Below are positions 42,555 through 51,429 of a DNA stretch of 64,000 nucleotides, one piece after another (within the stretch, counting starts at the first letter, position 1; each line of letters opens with the position of its first letter). The stretch is taken from NCBI GenBank assembly GCA_910578985.1, contig CAJTSF010000008.1, positions 31,513 to 95,512 on the forward strand, in the 5' to 3' direction. Under the pieces are notes generated by a model. It saw nothing but the letters and a program-made list of their open reading frames with translations, was not told the origin of the DNA and did not search any database. This DNA comes from an uncultured Odoribacter sp. Lineage in GTDB: Bacteria > Bacteroidota > Bacteroidia > Bacteroidales > Marinifilaceae. The position numbers and the translations under genes were made by a program.

Positions 42555-43867
42555 TGGACAGACTGACGCCCGCCTCTTCGGGCAATCCCTGGAAATGGGT
42601 GCCCTCCCTGTATTTTGCGCAGGGGATGCCTTATGTCATTGTGATGACGGTTGCCGTCATCATGTTCAAGCGCCTCGGGATGTCCAACACGGATATCGCG
42701 CTGTACACCGGGGGGCTTTACCTGCCCTGGGTCATCAAGCCTTTCTGGAGCCCGCTGGTGGACCTGCTGAAGACGAAACGGTGGTGGATTGTGGGGATGC
42801 AGCTGACGGTCGGCGCCGGGCTGGGCGGGGTGGCGCTGACGCTGGAGGCGCCCGACGGGTTCCGCTATACGCTGGCGTTCCTGTGGCTGTTGGCATTCAG
42901 TTCCGCCACCCATGATATCGCTGCCGACGGTTTTTATATGTTTGCCCTCGACGAGAAGCGGCAGGCGTATTTTGTGGGCATCCGCAATACGTTTTACCGT
43001 CTGGCGGTGATTGCCGGGCAGGGCGGGCTGGTGATGCTTGCCGCCGCCCTGGAGAACCGCCATGCCGCCCGCATGCCTGAGGCGGAGGCTGTCCCGCAGG
43101 CGTGGGCGCTGGCTTTTTACTGTGCCGCCGCCGTGTTCGGGCTCTTTTTCCTGTATCACTACATTTTCCTGCCGCATCCCCCGCAGGATGTCGCGCCTGC
43201 CGGCGGGCGGGCGACGTGGAGGGGGCTGTCCTGCGAGTTTGTCGGGACGTTTGCCTCTTTCTTCCGGAAGAAGGGCATCCTGCCGGCGTTGTCGTTTATT
43301 CTCCTGTACCGCTTTGCCGAGTCGCAATTGGTGAAAATCACCTCTCCTTTCCTGTTGGACGGGGCGGAAGCCGGAGGGTTGGCGCTCTCGACCTCTTCCG
43401 TGGGGTTCATCTACGGCACCATCGGGGTGGTGGCTCTCACGGCAGGGGGTATTCTCGGCGGCATGGTCATGGCGCGCATCGGTTTTCGCCGCAGCCTTTG
43501 GGGGATGACTTGTGCCATGAACCTTCCCAATCTGGTTTATCTTTATCTGGCGTTTGCCCGCCCGGAAAGTGTCCGGGTGGTGGCGGGCTGCGTGGCGCTG
43601 GAGCAGTTCGGGTATGGTTTCGGCTTCACTGCTCTGACCTATTTTATGATGCTTTTCAGCGCCGGCAGGCAGCAGACCGCCCACTATGCCCTTTGCACCG
43701 GATTCATGGCGCTGGGGATGATGCTCCCGGGCATGGCGTCCGGTTGGATTCAGGAATTGGTGGGCTACCGTTCTTTCTTCGTGTGGATCATGATAGCCAC
43801 TCTTCCCAGTTTTTTGGCAGCCCGTGCCGTTGCCCGACGATATGAGACAGACTGCTATGGAAGATAG
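42551..43867 (+). CDS. AmpG-like MFS permease
   Basis: 438 residues with about 12 membrane segments. The start SLYFAQGMPYVIVMTVAVI, then ALYTGGLYLPWVIKPFWSPLVD and SSATHDIAADGFYM match AmpG-type MFS carriers, which import anhydro-muropeptides released during wall turnover. The substrate is inferred from family and from the SpoIID/LytB neighbour it overlaps by 4 bp. Its 3' end overlaps the CDF gene by 11 bp from the preferred start. Confidence 0.85.
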   Translation: MMDRLTPASSGNPWKWVPSLYFAQGMPYVIVMTVAVIMFKRLGMSNTDIALYTGGLYLPWVIKPFWSPLVDLLKTKRWWIVGMQLTVGAGLGGVALTLEAPDGFRYTLAFLWLLAFSSATHDIAADGFYMFALDEKRQAYFVGIRNTFYRLAVIAGQGGLVMLAAALENRHAARMPEAEAVPQAWALAFYCAAAVFGLFFLYHYIFLPHPPQDVAPAGGRATWRGLSCEFVGTFASFFRKKGILPALSFILLYRFAESQLVKITSPFLLDGAEAGGLALSTSSVGFIYGTIGVVALTAGGILGGMVMARIGFRRSLWGMTCAMNLPNLVYLYLAFARPESVRVVAGCVALEQFGYGFGFTALTYFMMLFSAGRQQTAHYALCTGFMALGMMLPGMASGWIQELVGYRSFFVWIMIATLPSFLAARAVARRYETDCYGR

Positions 43868-44750
43868 GAAACGCGAGCGCGAGATATACCGGGTGACGAT
43901 TACCGGGAGTGTGGGGAATTTCCTGCTCCTGATGTTTAAATTCATCGCGGGCGTGGCGGGACATAGTGCCGCGATGGTTGCGGATGCGGTGCATTCGCTG
44001 TCGGATTTCGTGACGGATGTGGTCGTGCTTCTTTTTGTGCGCCTCTCCAACAGGCCCCGGAACAAGAATTATGATTACGGGCACGGCAAGTACGAGACGC
44101 TTGCCACGGCATTGATAGGCATCGCGCTGTTGGGAGTCGGGGCGGGGATATGTTGGAACGGGGCGACTGCCATTTATGCGTATGCGAAGGGGGAGGCGCT
44201 CGAACAGCCGGGCATGGTGGCTCTGGTTGCCGCCGTGGTGTCCATCGTCGTGAAAGAGGTGTTGTACCGTTATACGGTGCTTGCGGGGCGCCGGGTGGCG
44301 TCGCAGGCTGTGATTGCCAACGCCTGGCACCATCGCAGCGATGCGCTTTCTTCTATCGGTACGGCGGCGGGCATCGGGGGTGCCATACTGCTGGGCGAGG
44401 AGTGGCGGGTGCTGGACCCGATAGCCGCCCTTGTGGTGAGCCTGTTTATTGTGCGGGTTGCCTACAAGTTGCTCCGCCCCTGCGCGGAGGAGTTGATGGA
44501 CAAGTCGTTGCCGGAGGAGGTGGAGCAGGAAATCGAACGTGCACTGCTTGCCTTCGACGGCGTGTCGCGTCCCCATAACCTGCGTACCCGGAAAATCGGG
44601 AACTATTCATCGGTGGAGGTGCATGTGTGCATGGACGGGGGGATGACGGTGGCGGAGTCGCACGAAATCACCCGCGCCATGGAGCGGCGCATCCGGGAAA
44701 TCCTCGGTGGCGGCACCTTTGTCAATATCCACGTGGAGCCTGCGGAGTAG
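43857..44750 (+). CDS. Cation diffusion facilitator (CDF) transporter
   Basis: 297 residues from MEDRKREREIYRV; in-frame ATGs at 43842 and 43824 are alternatives. It has about six membrane helices. Metal-site motifs are seen as HSLSDFVTD in helix 2 and HHRSD in helix 5, and a cytosolic C-terminal domain (about 205-297) ends FVNIHVEP. CDF proteins export zinc, iron or manganese in exchange for protons; the HxxxD/HxxxD set is compatible with zinc but does not fix the ion. It closes the plus-strand cluster and faces the serine hydrolase gene 17 bp away. Confidence 0.93.
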   Translation: MEDRKREREIYRVTITGSVGNFLLLMFKFIAGVAGHSAAMVADAVHSLSDFVTDVVVLLFVRLSNRPRNKNYDYGHGKYETLATALIGIALLGVGAGICWNGATAIYAYAKGEALEQPGMVALVAAVVSIVVKEVLYRYTVLAGRRVASQAVIANAWHHRSDALSSIGTAAGIGGAILLGEEWRVLDPIAALVVSLFIVRVAYKLLRPCAEELMDKSLPEEVEQEIERALLAFDGVSRPHNLRTRKIGNYSSVEVHVCMDGGMTVAESHEITRAMERRIREILGGGTFVNIHVEPAE

Positions 44751-44767
44751 CGGCTTGCCGGCGGGGA

Positions 44768-45934
44768 TTATTCGTCGAGGATGCGGAAAGCGATGTCGAG
44801 GTAGCGGGGGAGATCGACGGTGTTTTCGCGGAGGTAGGTGTCGCTGCGTTTGTGCCCGAGGCGGACGACGATGGCGTCGCGCTGGGGGATGGCAAAAAGG
44901 TATTGCCCGCCCAGTCCGCGGAAGGCGGGAAAGGAGAGCCCGCGGTAGTGGACAATCCAGGTCTGGAAGCCGTAGTAGTCGAGGGCGCCGTCGCCGAATT
45001 CGTTTTCCAGGCGGGAGGCGGGGGTGGTGGCTTCGCGGAGGTAGGTTTCGGAGATGACACGGGTGCCGTTCCAGTCGCCCTTGCGGAGGATGAGGCGGGC
45101 GATGTGGGCGAGGTCGCGGGCGGTGGTATTGAAACAGCAGTAGGTTTTTTCGTCGCCGCCGGGGCGGTCGAGGTTCCAGAGGGCATCGTTGCACGCCTGG
45201 ATGGGTCGCCATAGCTTTTCTTCGGCGTAGCGGCTGATGGTGACGGAGTCGCCGGTGTGTTGCCGGATGGCGGCTTCGAGGACGAACGAGAGGAGTTGGG
45301 TGTCGCCGCTTTTGTAGGCGTATCGTCTGCCGGGGGCTTCGACGGGGGCGATGTCCGTGACGAGGCGGCGGATGTCGTTGCCGTAGTAGGCTTCGGTGGT
45401 TTTGGAGACGAGGGCGGTGTAGGCTTCGTCCCAGTCCAGTCCGGAACTCATGGTGAGGAGGTGGCGGACGGTGATAGGGGCTTTGTCGCCTTCGGAAAAT
45501 TCGGGGAGGTATTTGCCGACGGGGTCGTCGAGGGAGGCGATATGCCCTTCGTCGAGGGCGATGCCGACAAGCAGTCCGACAATGCTTTTGGTGGCGGAGA
45601 ATATGTTGGAAAGGGTGGCGGGAGTCCAGCCGTCACGGTATTCCTCATAGAGCACGCTGTCGTTCCGGATGACGAGGAAGGAGACGGTGCCGTACTCTTC
45701 CATGAAGGCGTTTTCCTCGGGGGTGAGGCGGTAGCCGTTGCAGCGGGAAGAGGCGGGGAAGTCCCAGCAGGTGTCGCTTTTGGCAACGGTTTCAAAGGGG
45801 AACAGGTGGGTGTCGGAAATGTCCGGATACCAATGGATGAGTGCCTGCCGCATGTAGAAAGGCAGGCAGAGGTAGACGAGGAAGAGGAGTAGGAGGAGGG
45901 CGGCGGGGATGAGGAGAAGTCGTTTGCGTTTCAT
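44768..45934 (-). CDS. Serine hydrolase, beta-lactamase/DD-peptidase (class C-like) family
   Basis: 388 residues from MKRKRLLLIPAALLLLL, an N-terminal membrane anchor or uncleaved signal. The penicillin-recognising fold is shown by SxxK as SATK in IFSATKSIVGLLVGIAL and by the YxS-type second motif in YAYKSGD. A third-motif candidate HKRS lies near the C-terminus (VVRLGHKRSD). Members include class C beta-lactamases, DD-peptidases and esterases; the activity cannot be chosen from sequence. It follows coaD by 11 bp on the same strand. Confidence 0.88.
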   Translation of the reverse strand: MKRKRLLLIPAALLLLLFLVYLCLPFYMRQALIHWYPDISDTHLFPFETVAKSDTCWDFPASSRCNGYRLTPEENAFMEEYGTVSFLVIRNDSVLYEEYRDGWTPATLSNIFSATKSIVGLLVGIALDEGHIASLDDPVGKYLPEFSEGDKAPITVRHLLTMSSGLDWDEAYTALVSKTTEAYYGNDIRRLVTDIAPVEAPGRRYAYKSGDTQLLSFVLEAAIRQHTGDSVTISRYAEEKLWRPIQACNDALWNLDRPGGDEKTYCCFNTTARDLAHIARLILRKGDWNGTRVISETYLREATTPASRLENEFGDGALDYYGFQTWIVHYRGLSFPAFRGLGGQYLFAIPQRDAIVVRLGHKRSDTYLRENTVDLPRYLDIAFRILDE

Positions 45935-45945
45935 GGCGGATGCGG

Positions 45946-46434
45946 TTATTGTGCTTCTTTGCACCGGCGGATGTCTTCGGTGGTCAAGCGTTCGGGCAGG
46001 AAGCGGGTGATGTCGCCGCCGTTTTCGTAGATGTTGCGGACGATGGAGGAGCTGATGAAAGTGTGGACGGTGGAGGTGAGGATGAAGAGGGTTTCGATGT
46101 CGGCGTCCATGGCGCGGTTTGCCTGCCCGATGGCGCGTTCGTATTCGAAGTCGGCGGCGGTGCGCAGCCCGCGTATGATGGTGTTGGAGCGGACGCGCTG
46201 GCAGAAATCGACGGTGAGTCCGCCGTAGGGTTCGACGGAGATGCGGTCGGTGTCGGCGAATGCTTTCCGGATGAGGCGGATGCGGTCTTCGGTAGAGAGA
46301 AACTCCCGCTTGCCGGGATTGACGCCTACGGCAATGATGATGCGGTCGAATATTTTCAAGCCCCGGCGCACGATTTCCTCATGTCCGACGGTAAAGGGGT
46401 CGAAAGACCCCGGGAATACGGCTGTTTTTTCCAT
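45946..46434 (-). CDS. coaD: Phosphopantetheine adenylyltransferase
   Basis: 162 residues from MEKTAVFPGSFDP. The nucleotidyltransferase motif is GSFDPFTVGH (residues 9-18). Other CoaD marks are RSNTIIRGLRTAADFEYE and STVHTFISSSIVRNI. It makes dephospho-CoA from 4'-phosphopantetheine and ATP, the fourth step of CoA synthesis. coaBC, for earlier steps, lies at 51.5-52.7 kb. A longer reading from 46461 is possible but starts inside the divergent promoter region. Confidence 0.96.
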   Translation of the reverse strand: MEKTAVFPGSFDPFTVGHEEIVRRGLKIFDRIIIAVGVNPGKREFLSTEDRIRLIRKAFADTDRISVEPYGGLTVDFCQRVRSNTIIRGLRTAADFEYERAIGQANRAMDADIETLFILTSTVHTFISSSIVRNIYENGGDITRFLPERLTTEDIRRCKEAQ

Positions 46435-46497
46435 GATGTAGCGATTGTTTTCTGCGGACAAATTTAGTGATTTTTTCTGTAATTTATGGGCGTTTTA

Positions 46498-46529
46498 TTC
46501 GTTATTGTCGTTTTTAATTTATATGTTTG
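46498..46529 (+). promoter_or_regulatory. Promoter of the biotin-dependent carboxyltransferase
   Basis: TATGTTTG at 46522-46529 matches TAnnTTTG; TTCG at 46498-46501 is a weak -33 match with a 20-bp spacer. The 5' UTR is about 28 nt. Confidence 0.45.
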
Positions 46530-46561
46530 TTGCAAATAAATTACAAGTAAAAACTCAAGTT

Positions 46562-48415
46562 ATGGCACAAAAATTATTGATTAGGGACTTGACGCTGAGA
46601 GACGGTCAGCAGTCGTCATTTGCAACCCGTATGACACAGAAGCAGATAGACCGGGTTTTGCCGTTTTATAAGGATGCTAATTTCTATGCGATGGAGGTGT
46701 GGGGCGGTGCCGTTCCGGATTCCGTCATGCGGTATTTGGGCGAGAATCCCTGGACGCGTCTGGAAAAAATCAAGGCGGCGGTGGGCGACGTGTCGAAGCT
46801 GACGGCCTTGTCGAGAGGACGGAATCTGTTCGGGTATGCGCCTTACACGGACGAGATTATCGAGGGTTTCTGCCGCAATTCCATCGAATCGGGCTTGGGA
46901 ATCATGCGTATCTTCGATGCGCTGAATGATGTGAACAATGTGAAGTCTACCATTAAATATGTGAAGAAATACGGAGGGATGGCGGATTGTGCGGTGTGTT
47001 ATACGATTGACCCGAAGTATCCGAAACTCGGTTTTTGGGACAAGTTGAAAGGCAAGAAGAATCCCGCTCCGGTGTTCACGAATGAGTATTTCCTGGACAA
47101 GGCGAAGCAGATGGCTGCGCTGGGGGCGGATATGGTGACGATTAAGGATATGAGCGGTTTGATTTCGCCGTCACGGATTGCGGAATTAATTCCGTTATTC
47201 AAGCAGAATTTGTCGATACCGGTGGATTTCCATACGCACTGTACGCCGGGATATGGCCTGGGGGCGGTGCTGATGGCGATTGTGAAAGGGGTGGATGTCG
47301 TGGACACCAACATCTGGAACTTTGCCGGAGGTACCGGTGCGCCTGCGATTGAGTTGATTTATATCTTCTGCAAGAAGTTGGGCGTGGAGATGGATGTGAA
47401 TATGGAGGCTGTGGCGAAAATCAATCAGGAGTTGTTCGGCATCCGCAAGGAGCTGGAGGCAGTGGACGCCAGCAAGCAGTTCCCGAATCCGTTCAACCCG
47501 CTGACGGATACGCTGCCGGCGAATATCGACAAGGAGTTCGATGCTGCCATCGCGGCTGCCAAGGCGAACGACGAAGAGACATTGCTGAAGGCTTGCCATG
47601 CCATCGAGGCTTATTTCAACTTCCCGAAACCGAATGAACTGGTGAAGAGGGCGGAGGTGCCGGGCGGTATGTACAGCAATATGGTGGCACAGTTGAAGCA
47701 GTTGAATTCCATGGATATTCTGGAGAAGGCGATGGAGTTGATTCCGACGGTGCGTCTGGCTGCCGGTCTGCCGCCTTTGGTGACGCCGACGAGCCAGATT
47801 GTGGGCGCGCAGGCTGTGAACTGCGCCATGGATATCAAAGCGGGCAAACCGATGTACAGTAATGTGTCGAACCAGTTTGTGAATTTGGTGAAGGGCGAAT
47901 ACGGCAAGACGCCGGTGCCGGTGGATCCGGAGTTCCGCTTGAAGATTGCCGGTACGCGTGAGGAGATTCCGTACGATACGAGCAAGTACCAGATGCAGCC
48001 GAATCCCGAATTGGCGGAAGCTGGAGGGGTGAAACTGGCGGAGAATGAGAAAGAGGTGCTGTTGCTGGAGTTGTTCCCGCAGGTGGCGAAGAATTTCCTG
48101 ACGAAGGTGAAGACAGAAGCGTATGCCGCGCAGCATAAGGCGGAAGAGCCGCAGGCTGCACAGGCGGTTGCCGAAGAGAAAGCCGCCGCACCGATTACCG
48201 GAAAGACGGTGAAGGCTCCGATGCCGGGTAATGTGTTGCGTTTCATGGTGAAGGAGGGAGATAAGGTGGAGAAAGGACAGGCGGTGGTGGTGCTGGAAGC
48301 CATGAAGATGGAGAATAGCATTGCGTCGGATTATGCGGGAACGGTGAAACGTCTGTTGGTGAAGGAGGGAACGAATGTGGCGGCAGACGCTCCGATGGTG
48401 GAGATTGAGATTTGA
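46562..48415 (+). CDS. Biotin-dependent carboxyltransferase (pyruvate carboxylase subunit B / oxaloacetate decarboxylase alpha type)
   Basis: 617 residues from MAQKLLIRDLTLRDGQQS, a start that puts the promoter just upstream. The N-terminal carboxyltransferase TIM barrel (about 1-300) has the DLTLRDGQQS motif, MEVWGGAVPD, and metal-site VDFHTHCTPGYG. A conserved helical domain follows, then an Ala/Glu-rich linker and a biotinyl domain with the lysine in LEAMKMEN. It moves CO2 between biotin and pyruvate/oxaloacetate. No OadB/OadG membrane genes or biotin carboxylase gene are adjacent, so sodium pumping cannot be claimed. Confidence 0.9.
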   Translation: MAQKLLIRDLTLRDGQQSSFATRMTQKQIDRVLPFYKDANFYAMEVWGGAVPDSVMRYLGENPWTRLEKIKAAVGDVSKLTALSRGRNLFGYAPYTDEIIEGFCRNSIESGLGIMRIFDALNDVNNVKSTIKYVKKYGGMADCAVCYTIDPKYPKLGFWDKLKGKKNPAPVFTNEYFLDKAKQMAALGADMVTIKDMSGLISPSRIAELIPLFKQNLSIPVDFHTHCTPGYGLGAVLMAIVKGVDVVDTNIWNFAGGTGAPAIELIYIFCKKLGVEMDVNMEAVAKINQELFGIRKELEAVDASKQFPNPFNPLTDTLPANIDKEFDAAIAAAKANDEETLLKACHAIEAYFNFPKPNELVKRAEVPGGMYSNMVAQLKQLNSMDILEKAMELIPTVRLAAGLPPLVTPTSQIVGAQAVNCAMDIKAGKPMYSNVSNQFVNLVKGEYGKTPVPVDPEFRLKIAGTREEIPYDTSKYQMQPNPELAEAGGVKLAENEKEVLLLELFPQVAKNFLTKVKTEAYAAQHKAEEPQAAQAVAEEKAAAPITGKTVKAPMPGNVLRFMVKEGDKVEKGQAVVVLEAMKMENSIASDYAGTVKRLLVKEGTNVAADAPMVEIEI

Positions 48416-48473
48416 AGGCGTTTTTCGTGATAATTTGAAATGGGGTTCGGTAACGGACCTCATTTTTTTTATG

Positions 48474-48481
48474 TACCTTTG
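48474..48481 (+). promoter_or_regulatory. -7 box of the ftsB/divIC-like gene
   Basis: TACCTTTG, an exact TAnnTTTG match, ends 7 bp before the ATG, implying a very short or absent 5' UTR. Confidence 0.4.
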
Positions 48482-48488
48482 CAGCGTG

Positions 48489-48806
48489 ATGGAAGAAAAG
48501 AATCGGAATAACGGGATAGGGCATTCGCTGTTCGGTTGGCTGTTGAACAAGTATGTGTTTGCGACAGTCGTTTTTTTCGTGTGGCTGGCTTTTTTCGACC
48601 GGAACAACCTGGTGGAAGAGATGCAGTTGAGGCGGAAAATCGTCACCTTGAAGCGGGAGAAGGAGTATTACCGGAAAAAGATCGAAGAGGATAAGCGGAA
48701 GATGGAAGAGTTGTTGAGCAGCCGGGAGAATCTGGAGAAATTTGCGCGGGAGCAGTATCTGATGAAGCGGGCGAATGAAGATATTTTTGTTATCGTGGAT
48801 AAATAA
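48489..48806 (+). CDS. Septum formation initiator (FtsB/DivIC-like)
   Basis: 105 residues from MEEKNRNNGIGHSLFG, chosen for the -7 box just upstream. One membrane helix (YVFATVVFFVWLAFF) is followed by a long coiled coil (LVEEMQLRRKIVTLKREKE onward) and a short conserved end with FAREQYLMKRANED. This is the bitopic FtsB/DivIC layout; the protein bridges FtsL and FtsQ in the divisome. ruvX follows 8 bp later. Confidence 0.9.
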   Translation: MEEKNRNNGIGHSLFGWLLNKYVFATVVFFVWLAFFDRNNLVEEMQLRRKIVTLKREKEYYRKKIEEDKRKMEELLSSRENLEKFAREQYLMKRANEDIFVIVDK

Positions 48807-48814
48807 GAATCGGC

Positions 48815-49240
48815 GTGGGCAGGATTTTAGCTATCGATTACGGACGGAAAAGAGTCGGGGTGGCGGTGAGTGATCCGGGCAAACTGATTGCCACGGGATT
48901 GCAGACCGTTCGGGCGTGTGACGTGTTGGATTTTCTGGCGGAATATGCAGGGCGGGAGAAGGTGGAGTTGTTCGTGGTGGGGCATCCGAAGCAGATGGAT
49001 AACAGCGACTCGGAGAGTATGACGTATATCAAGCCGTTTGTGACGGCGTTGAAGAAGAGGTTCCCGGAAATACCGGTGGTGATGTATGATGAGCGGTTTA
49101 CCTCGGTGTTGGCGCACCGGGCACTGATTGAAGGAGGGGCGAAGCGGAAAACGCGACAGGATAAAGGGTTGATTGATACGATGAGTGCCACGATTATCCT
49201 GACTTCATATATGGAGCAGCAGAGGAATTTAGGCATGTGA
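48815..49240 (+). CDS. ruvX: RuvX/YqgF Holliday-junction resolvase-like nuclease
   Basis: 141 residues, starting at GTG. The RNase H-like fold is shown by ILAIDYGRKRVGVAVSD (first catalytic Asp), VVGHPKQMDNSDSE, YDERFTSVLAHRAL and the C-terminal KGLIDTMSATIIL. The family is tied to 16S rRNA 5'-end maturation and has been proposed as a resolvase. It lies in a plus-strand run with the ftsB/divIC-like gene and def. Confidence 0.93.
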   Translation: MGRILAIDYGRKRVGVAVSDPGKLIATGLQTVRACDVLDFLAEYAGREKVELFVVGHPKQMDNSDSESMTYIKPFVTALKKRFPEIPVVMYDERFTSVLAHRALIEGGAKRKTRQDKGLIDTMSATIILTSYMEQQRNLGM

Positions 49241-49266
49241 AACGGAATGATTTGAAAAAGTAAGAT

Positions 49267-49821
49267 ATGTTTTTACCGATAGTTGTATATGGGCATCCGG
49301 TTTTGCGCAGGGTGTCGGAAGATATTACACCGGATTATCCCGGTTTGGAAAAATTGGTGCAGGATATGTTCTATACCATGGACGAGGCGGACGGGGTCGG
49401 ATTGGCAGCCCCTCAGATAGGCTTGAATATCCGTCTGTTTGTCGTGGACAGTAGCGCTTTTGCCGATCAGGATCCGACGTGCCGAGGATTCCGGAAGGTT
49501 TTCATGAACGCGCATATCCTGGAACGCCGGGGCAATGAAATCCTGCGCAACGAAGGATGCCTGAGCGTGCCGGGAATCCACGAGGATGTGAGGCGACCCG
49601 AATTTATCCGGATGAGCTACATGAATGAAAAGGGAGAGCAGGTGGAGGAGGAGTTTTCCGGAATCAAGGCATGGATTATCCAGCATGAATACGACCATCT
49701 GGATGGGATGTTGTTCACAGACCATTTGTCTGCTTTGAAAAAGAGATTGTTGAAAGGGAAGCTGGCGAATATCAGCCTGGGAAAATTCAAAGCAGGCTAT
49801 CGGGTGATTCTGCCGAAGTGA
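49267..49821 (+). CDS. def: Peptide deformylase
   Basis: 184 residues with all three deformylase motifs: GVGLAAPQIG, NEGCLSVPG (metal-ligand Cys) and the HEYDH metal site in IIQHEYDHLDG. It removes the N-formyl group from new proteins. It lies 26 bp after ruvX and ends at a bidirectional terminator. Confidence 0.97.
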   Translation: MFLPIVVYGHPVLRRVSEDITPDYPGLEKLVQDMFYTMDEADGVGLAAPQIGLNIRLFVVDSSAFADQDPTCRGFRKVFMNAHILERRGNEILRNEGCLSVPGIHEDVRRPEFIRMSYMNEKGEQVEEEFSGIKAWIIQHEYDHLDGMLFTDHLSALKKRLLKGKLANISLGKFKAGYRVILPK

Positions 49822-49825
49822 AAGA

Positions 49826-49856
49826 AAAAGGAGTGTGTATCGAATACACTCCTTTT
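49826..49856. terminator. Bidirectional terminator between def and pyrI
   Basis: An 11-bp stem AAAAGGAGTGT (49826-49836) with ACACTCCTTTT (49846-49856). The A/T ends give a T run on either strand, serving both convergent genes. Confidence 0.85.
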
Positions 49857-49866
49857 ATGATGGAAT

Positions 49867-50322
49867 TTAGTTCATTTCCATGTGTTCCTGGTCGGTCAAC
49901 TTCTCGCAGTAGTGGCATTTGAGCACGATGGGCGAGTCGTTTACGACGCGGAATTTGGTTCTCACCTTCTCGTGGTTGGTGATACATTTGGGATTCATGC
50001 ACTTCACGATGCCTTCCACCCGCTCCGGAACGTTCACCACCTTCTTTTCCACCACCTCATAGTCGCGGATGATGTTGATTTTGGCAGTCGGAGCGACCAA
50101 AGCCAATTTGTTCACTTCGTTGTCTTCCAGGAATTTGTCCCAGATTTTGATAATGGCTTTTTTGCCTAATTTGCTGCTTTTGAGGTTCGTCCCGTAGGTC
50201 ATGGCATTCTCCATGGAGGCGATGCCCAACACATTGATGACGTCGAATAACTTGGCGGCAGGGATGTGGTCGATGACCGTACCGTTTTCTATTGCGCTTA
50301 CTTGTAATTCTTTCTTAGCCAT
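49867..50322 (-). CDS. pyrI: Aspartate carbamoyltransferase regulatory subunit
   Basis: 151 residues. The N-terminal allosteric nucleotide-binding domain (VSAIENGTVIDHIPA, TYGTNLKSSKLGKK) is followed by the zinc domain with four Cys in CMNPKCI and CHYCEK. It binds catalytic trimers into the allosteric ATCase complex, sensing CTP/ATP. It follows pyrB by 34 bp and shares its leader-controlled transcript. Confidence 0.97.
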   Translation of the reverse strand: MAKKELQVSAIENGTVIDHIPAAKLFDVINVLGIASMENAMTYGTNLKSSKLGKKAIIKIWDKFLEDNEVNKLALVAPTAKINIIRDYEVVEKKVVNVPERVEGIVKCMNPKCITNHEKVRTKFRVVNDSPIVLKCHYCEKLTDQEHMEMN

Positions 50323-50356
50323 ATTTTCTCATGATTTATTTGTCCAACAATTCGAT

Positions 50357-51265
50357 TCATTTTAACCCCAAAGCTTTGCAGATGATAGCCTGGCGGGCGA
50401 ACACGCCGTTGCGTGCCTGTTCGAAATAGTAGGCTTTCGGATTTTCATCCACGTCCACGTCTATTTCGTTTACGCGGGGCAGCGGGTGCAGGATGCGCAT
50501 GTTCTTTTTCGCGTTTGCGAGCATGGCATTCTTCAGGATATATACGTTTTTCACCTTCTCATATTCCAGCGGGTCGGCGAAACGTTCGCGTTGCACGCGG
50601 GTCATGTAAAGGATGTCGGCTTTTTCGATGACTTCATCCAGTTCGGTGTGCTCGTAATAGGGGATATTCAATTCTTTGAGGTGTAATTTGTATGCCTCCG
50701 GCATTTGCAGGGAAGTCGGTGCCACGAAGTGGAAAGTCGGATGGAAGTGGCTCATGGCTTGCAGCAGGGAGTGGACGGTGCGGCCGTATTTGAGGTCGCC
50801 TACCATGCAGATGTTCAGATTTTCCAGTGTGCCTTGCGTTTTGTAGATGGAGTAGAGGTCGAGCATGGTCTGCGAGGGATGCTGGTTGGCACCGTCCCCC
50901 GCGTTCAGAATCGGGTGTACAGCCACTTCGCTGGCATAGCGGGCGGCACCTTCCACGGGATGGCGCATCACGACAAGGTCGCAATAGTTGTCAACCATTT
51001 TGATGGTGTCTTTCAAGGTTTCGCCTTTGGTTACGCTGGAAGAGGAGGCGTCCGAGAAACCGACGATGCGTCCGCCCAAGCGGCTGATGGCGGTTTCGAA
51101 ACTCAACCGGGTACGGGTGGACGGTTCGAAGAACAGGGATGCCACGACTTTCCCTTTCAGCAGAGGCTGATTGGGATTGGCTTCAAACTCGGAAGCCAGT
51201 TTCAATACTTCCAGGATTTCTTCCTTGGTGTAATCTTCGATAGATACTAAACTGTGTGTGTTCAT
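50357..51265 (-). CDS. pyrB: Aspartate carbamoyltransferase catalytic subunit
   Basis: 302 residues. The carbamoyl-phosphate site is FFEPSTRTRLSFE; other marks are the 80s-loop SSSVTKGETLKDT, VVMRHPVEGAARYA, DGANQHPSQTMLDL and HPLPRVNEID. It forms N-carbamoyl-aspartate in pyrimidine synthesis. The gene is preceded by a leader with a terminator hairpin and a small ORF whose stop lies 11 bp before this ATG, which suggests attenuation control. Confidence 0.98.
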   Translation of the reverse strand: MNTHSLVSIEDYTKEEILEVLKLASEFEANPNQPLLKGKVVASLFFEPSTRTRLSFETAISRLGGRIVGFSDASSSSVTKGETLKDTIKMVDNYCDLVVMRHPVEGAARYASEVAVHPILNAGDGANQHPSQTMLDLYSIYKTQGTLENLNICMVGDLKYGRTVHSLLQAMSHFHPTFHFVAPTSLQMPEAYKLHLKELNIPYYEHTELDEVIEKADILYMTRVQRERFADPLEYEKVKNVYILKNAMLANAKKNMRILHPLPRVNEIDVDVDENPKAYYFEQARNGVFARQAIICKALGLK

Positions 51266-51276
51266 ATTGTTATGAA

Positions 51277-51420
51277 TTAAGTGTTGTTGTCAAGACAAAA
51301 AAAAACCAACAAGTCTAACGACAATGTTGGTTTAACTCTTTTAAAAAATCGGCTATCCTGTCTGCGTATCCGCCCGACCTTCTCTTTAAAACATTTGATA
51401 TGTAGGTAGCCTGATTTCAT
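51277..51420 (-). CDS. Putative 47-residue leader peptide of the pyrBI operon
   Basis: An uninterrupted frame from ATG at 51420 to TAA at 51277, starting MKSGYLHIKCFKEK and ending LVFFCLDNNT. It begins about 10 bp after a strong -7 box and runs through a T6 tract and then across a complete terminator hairpin before ending 11 bp from pyrB. In Escherichia coli, pyrBI is controlled by UTP-sensitive attenuation in which a ribosome on a ~44-codon leader blocks the terminator. The layout here is strikingly alike, though the peptide sequence is not. Translation is unproven. Confidence 0.45.
   Translation of the reverse strand: MKSGYLHIKCFKEKVGRIRRQDSRFFKRVKPTLSLDLLVFFCLDNNT
51295..51332 (-). terminator. 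Attenuator-like terminator in the pyrBI leader
   Basis: On the minus strand AACCAACA (51332-51325) pairs with TGTTGGTT (51311-51304), with an inner GTC/GAC pairing, followed by a run of nine T beginning in the 3' arm. It lies upstream of pyrB and inside the leader ORF, where a normal end-of-gene terminator is not expected. Confidence 0.8.
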
Positions 51421-51429
51421 TTCAGGTTA

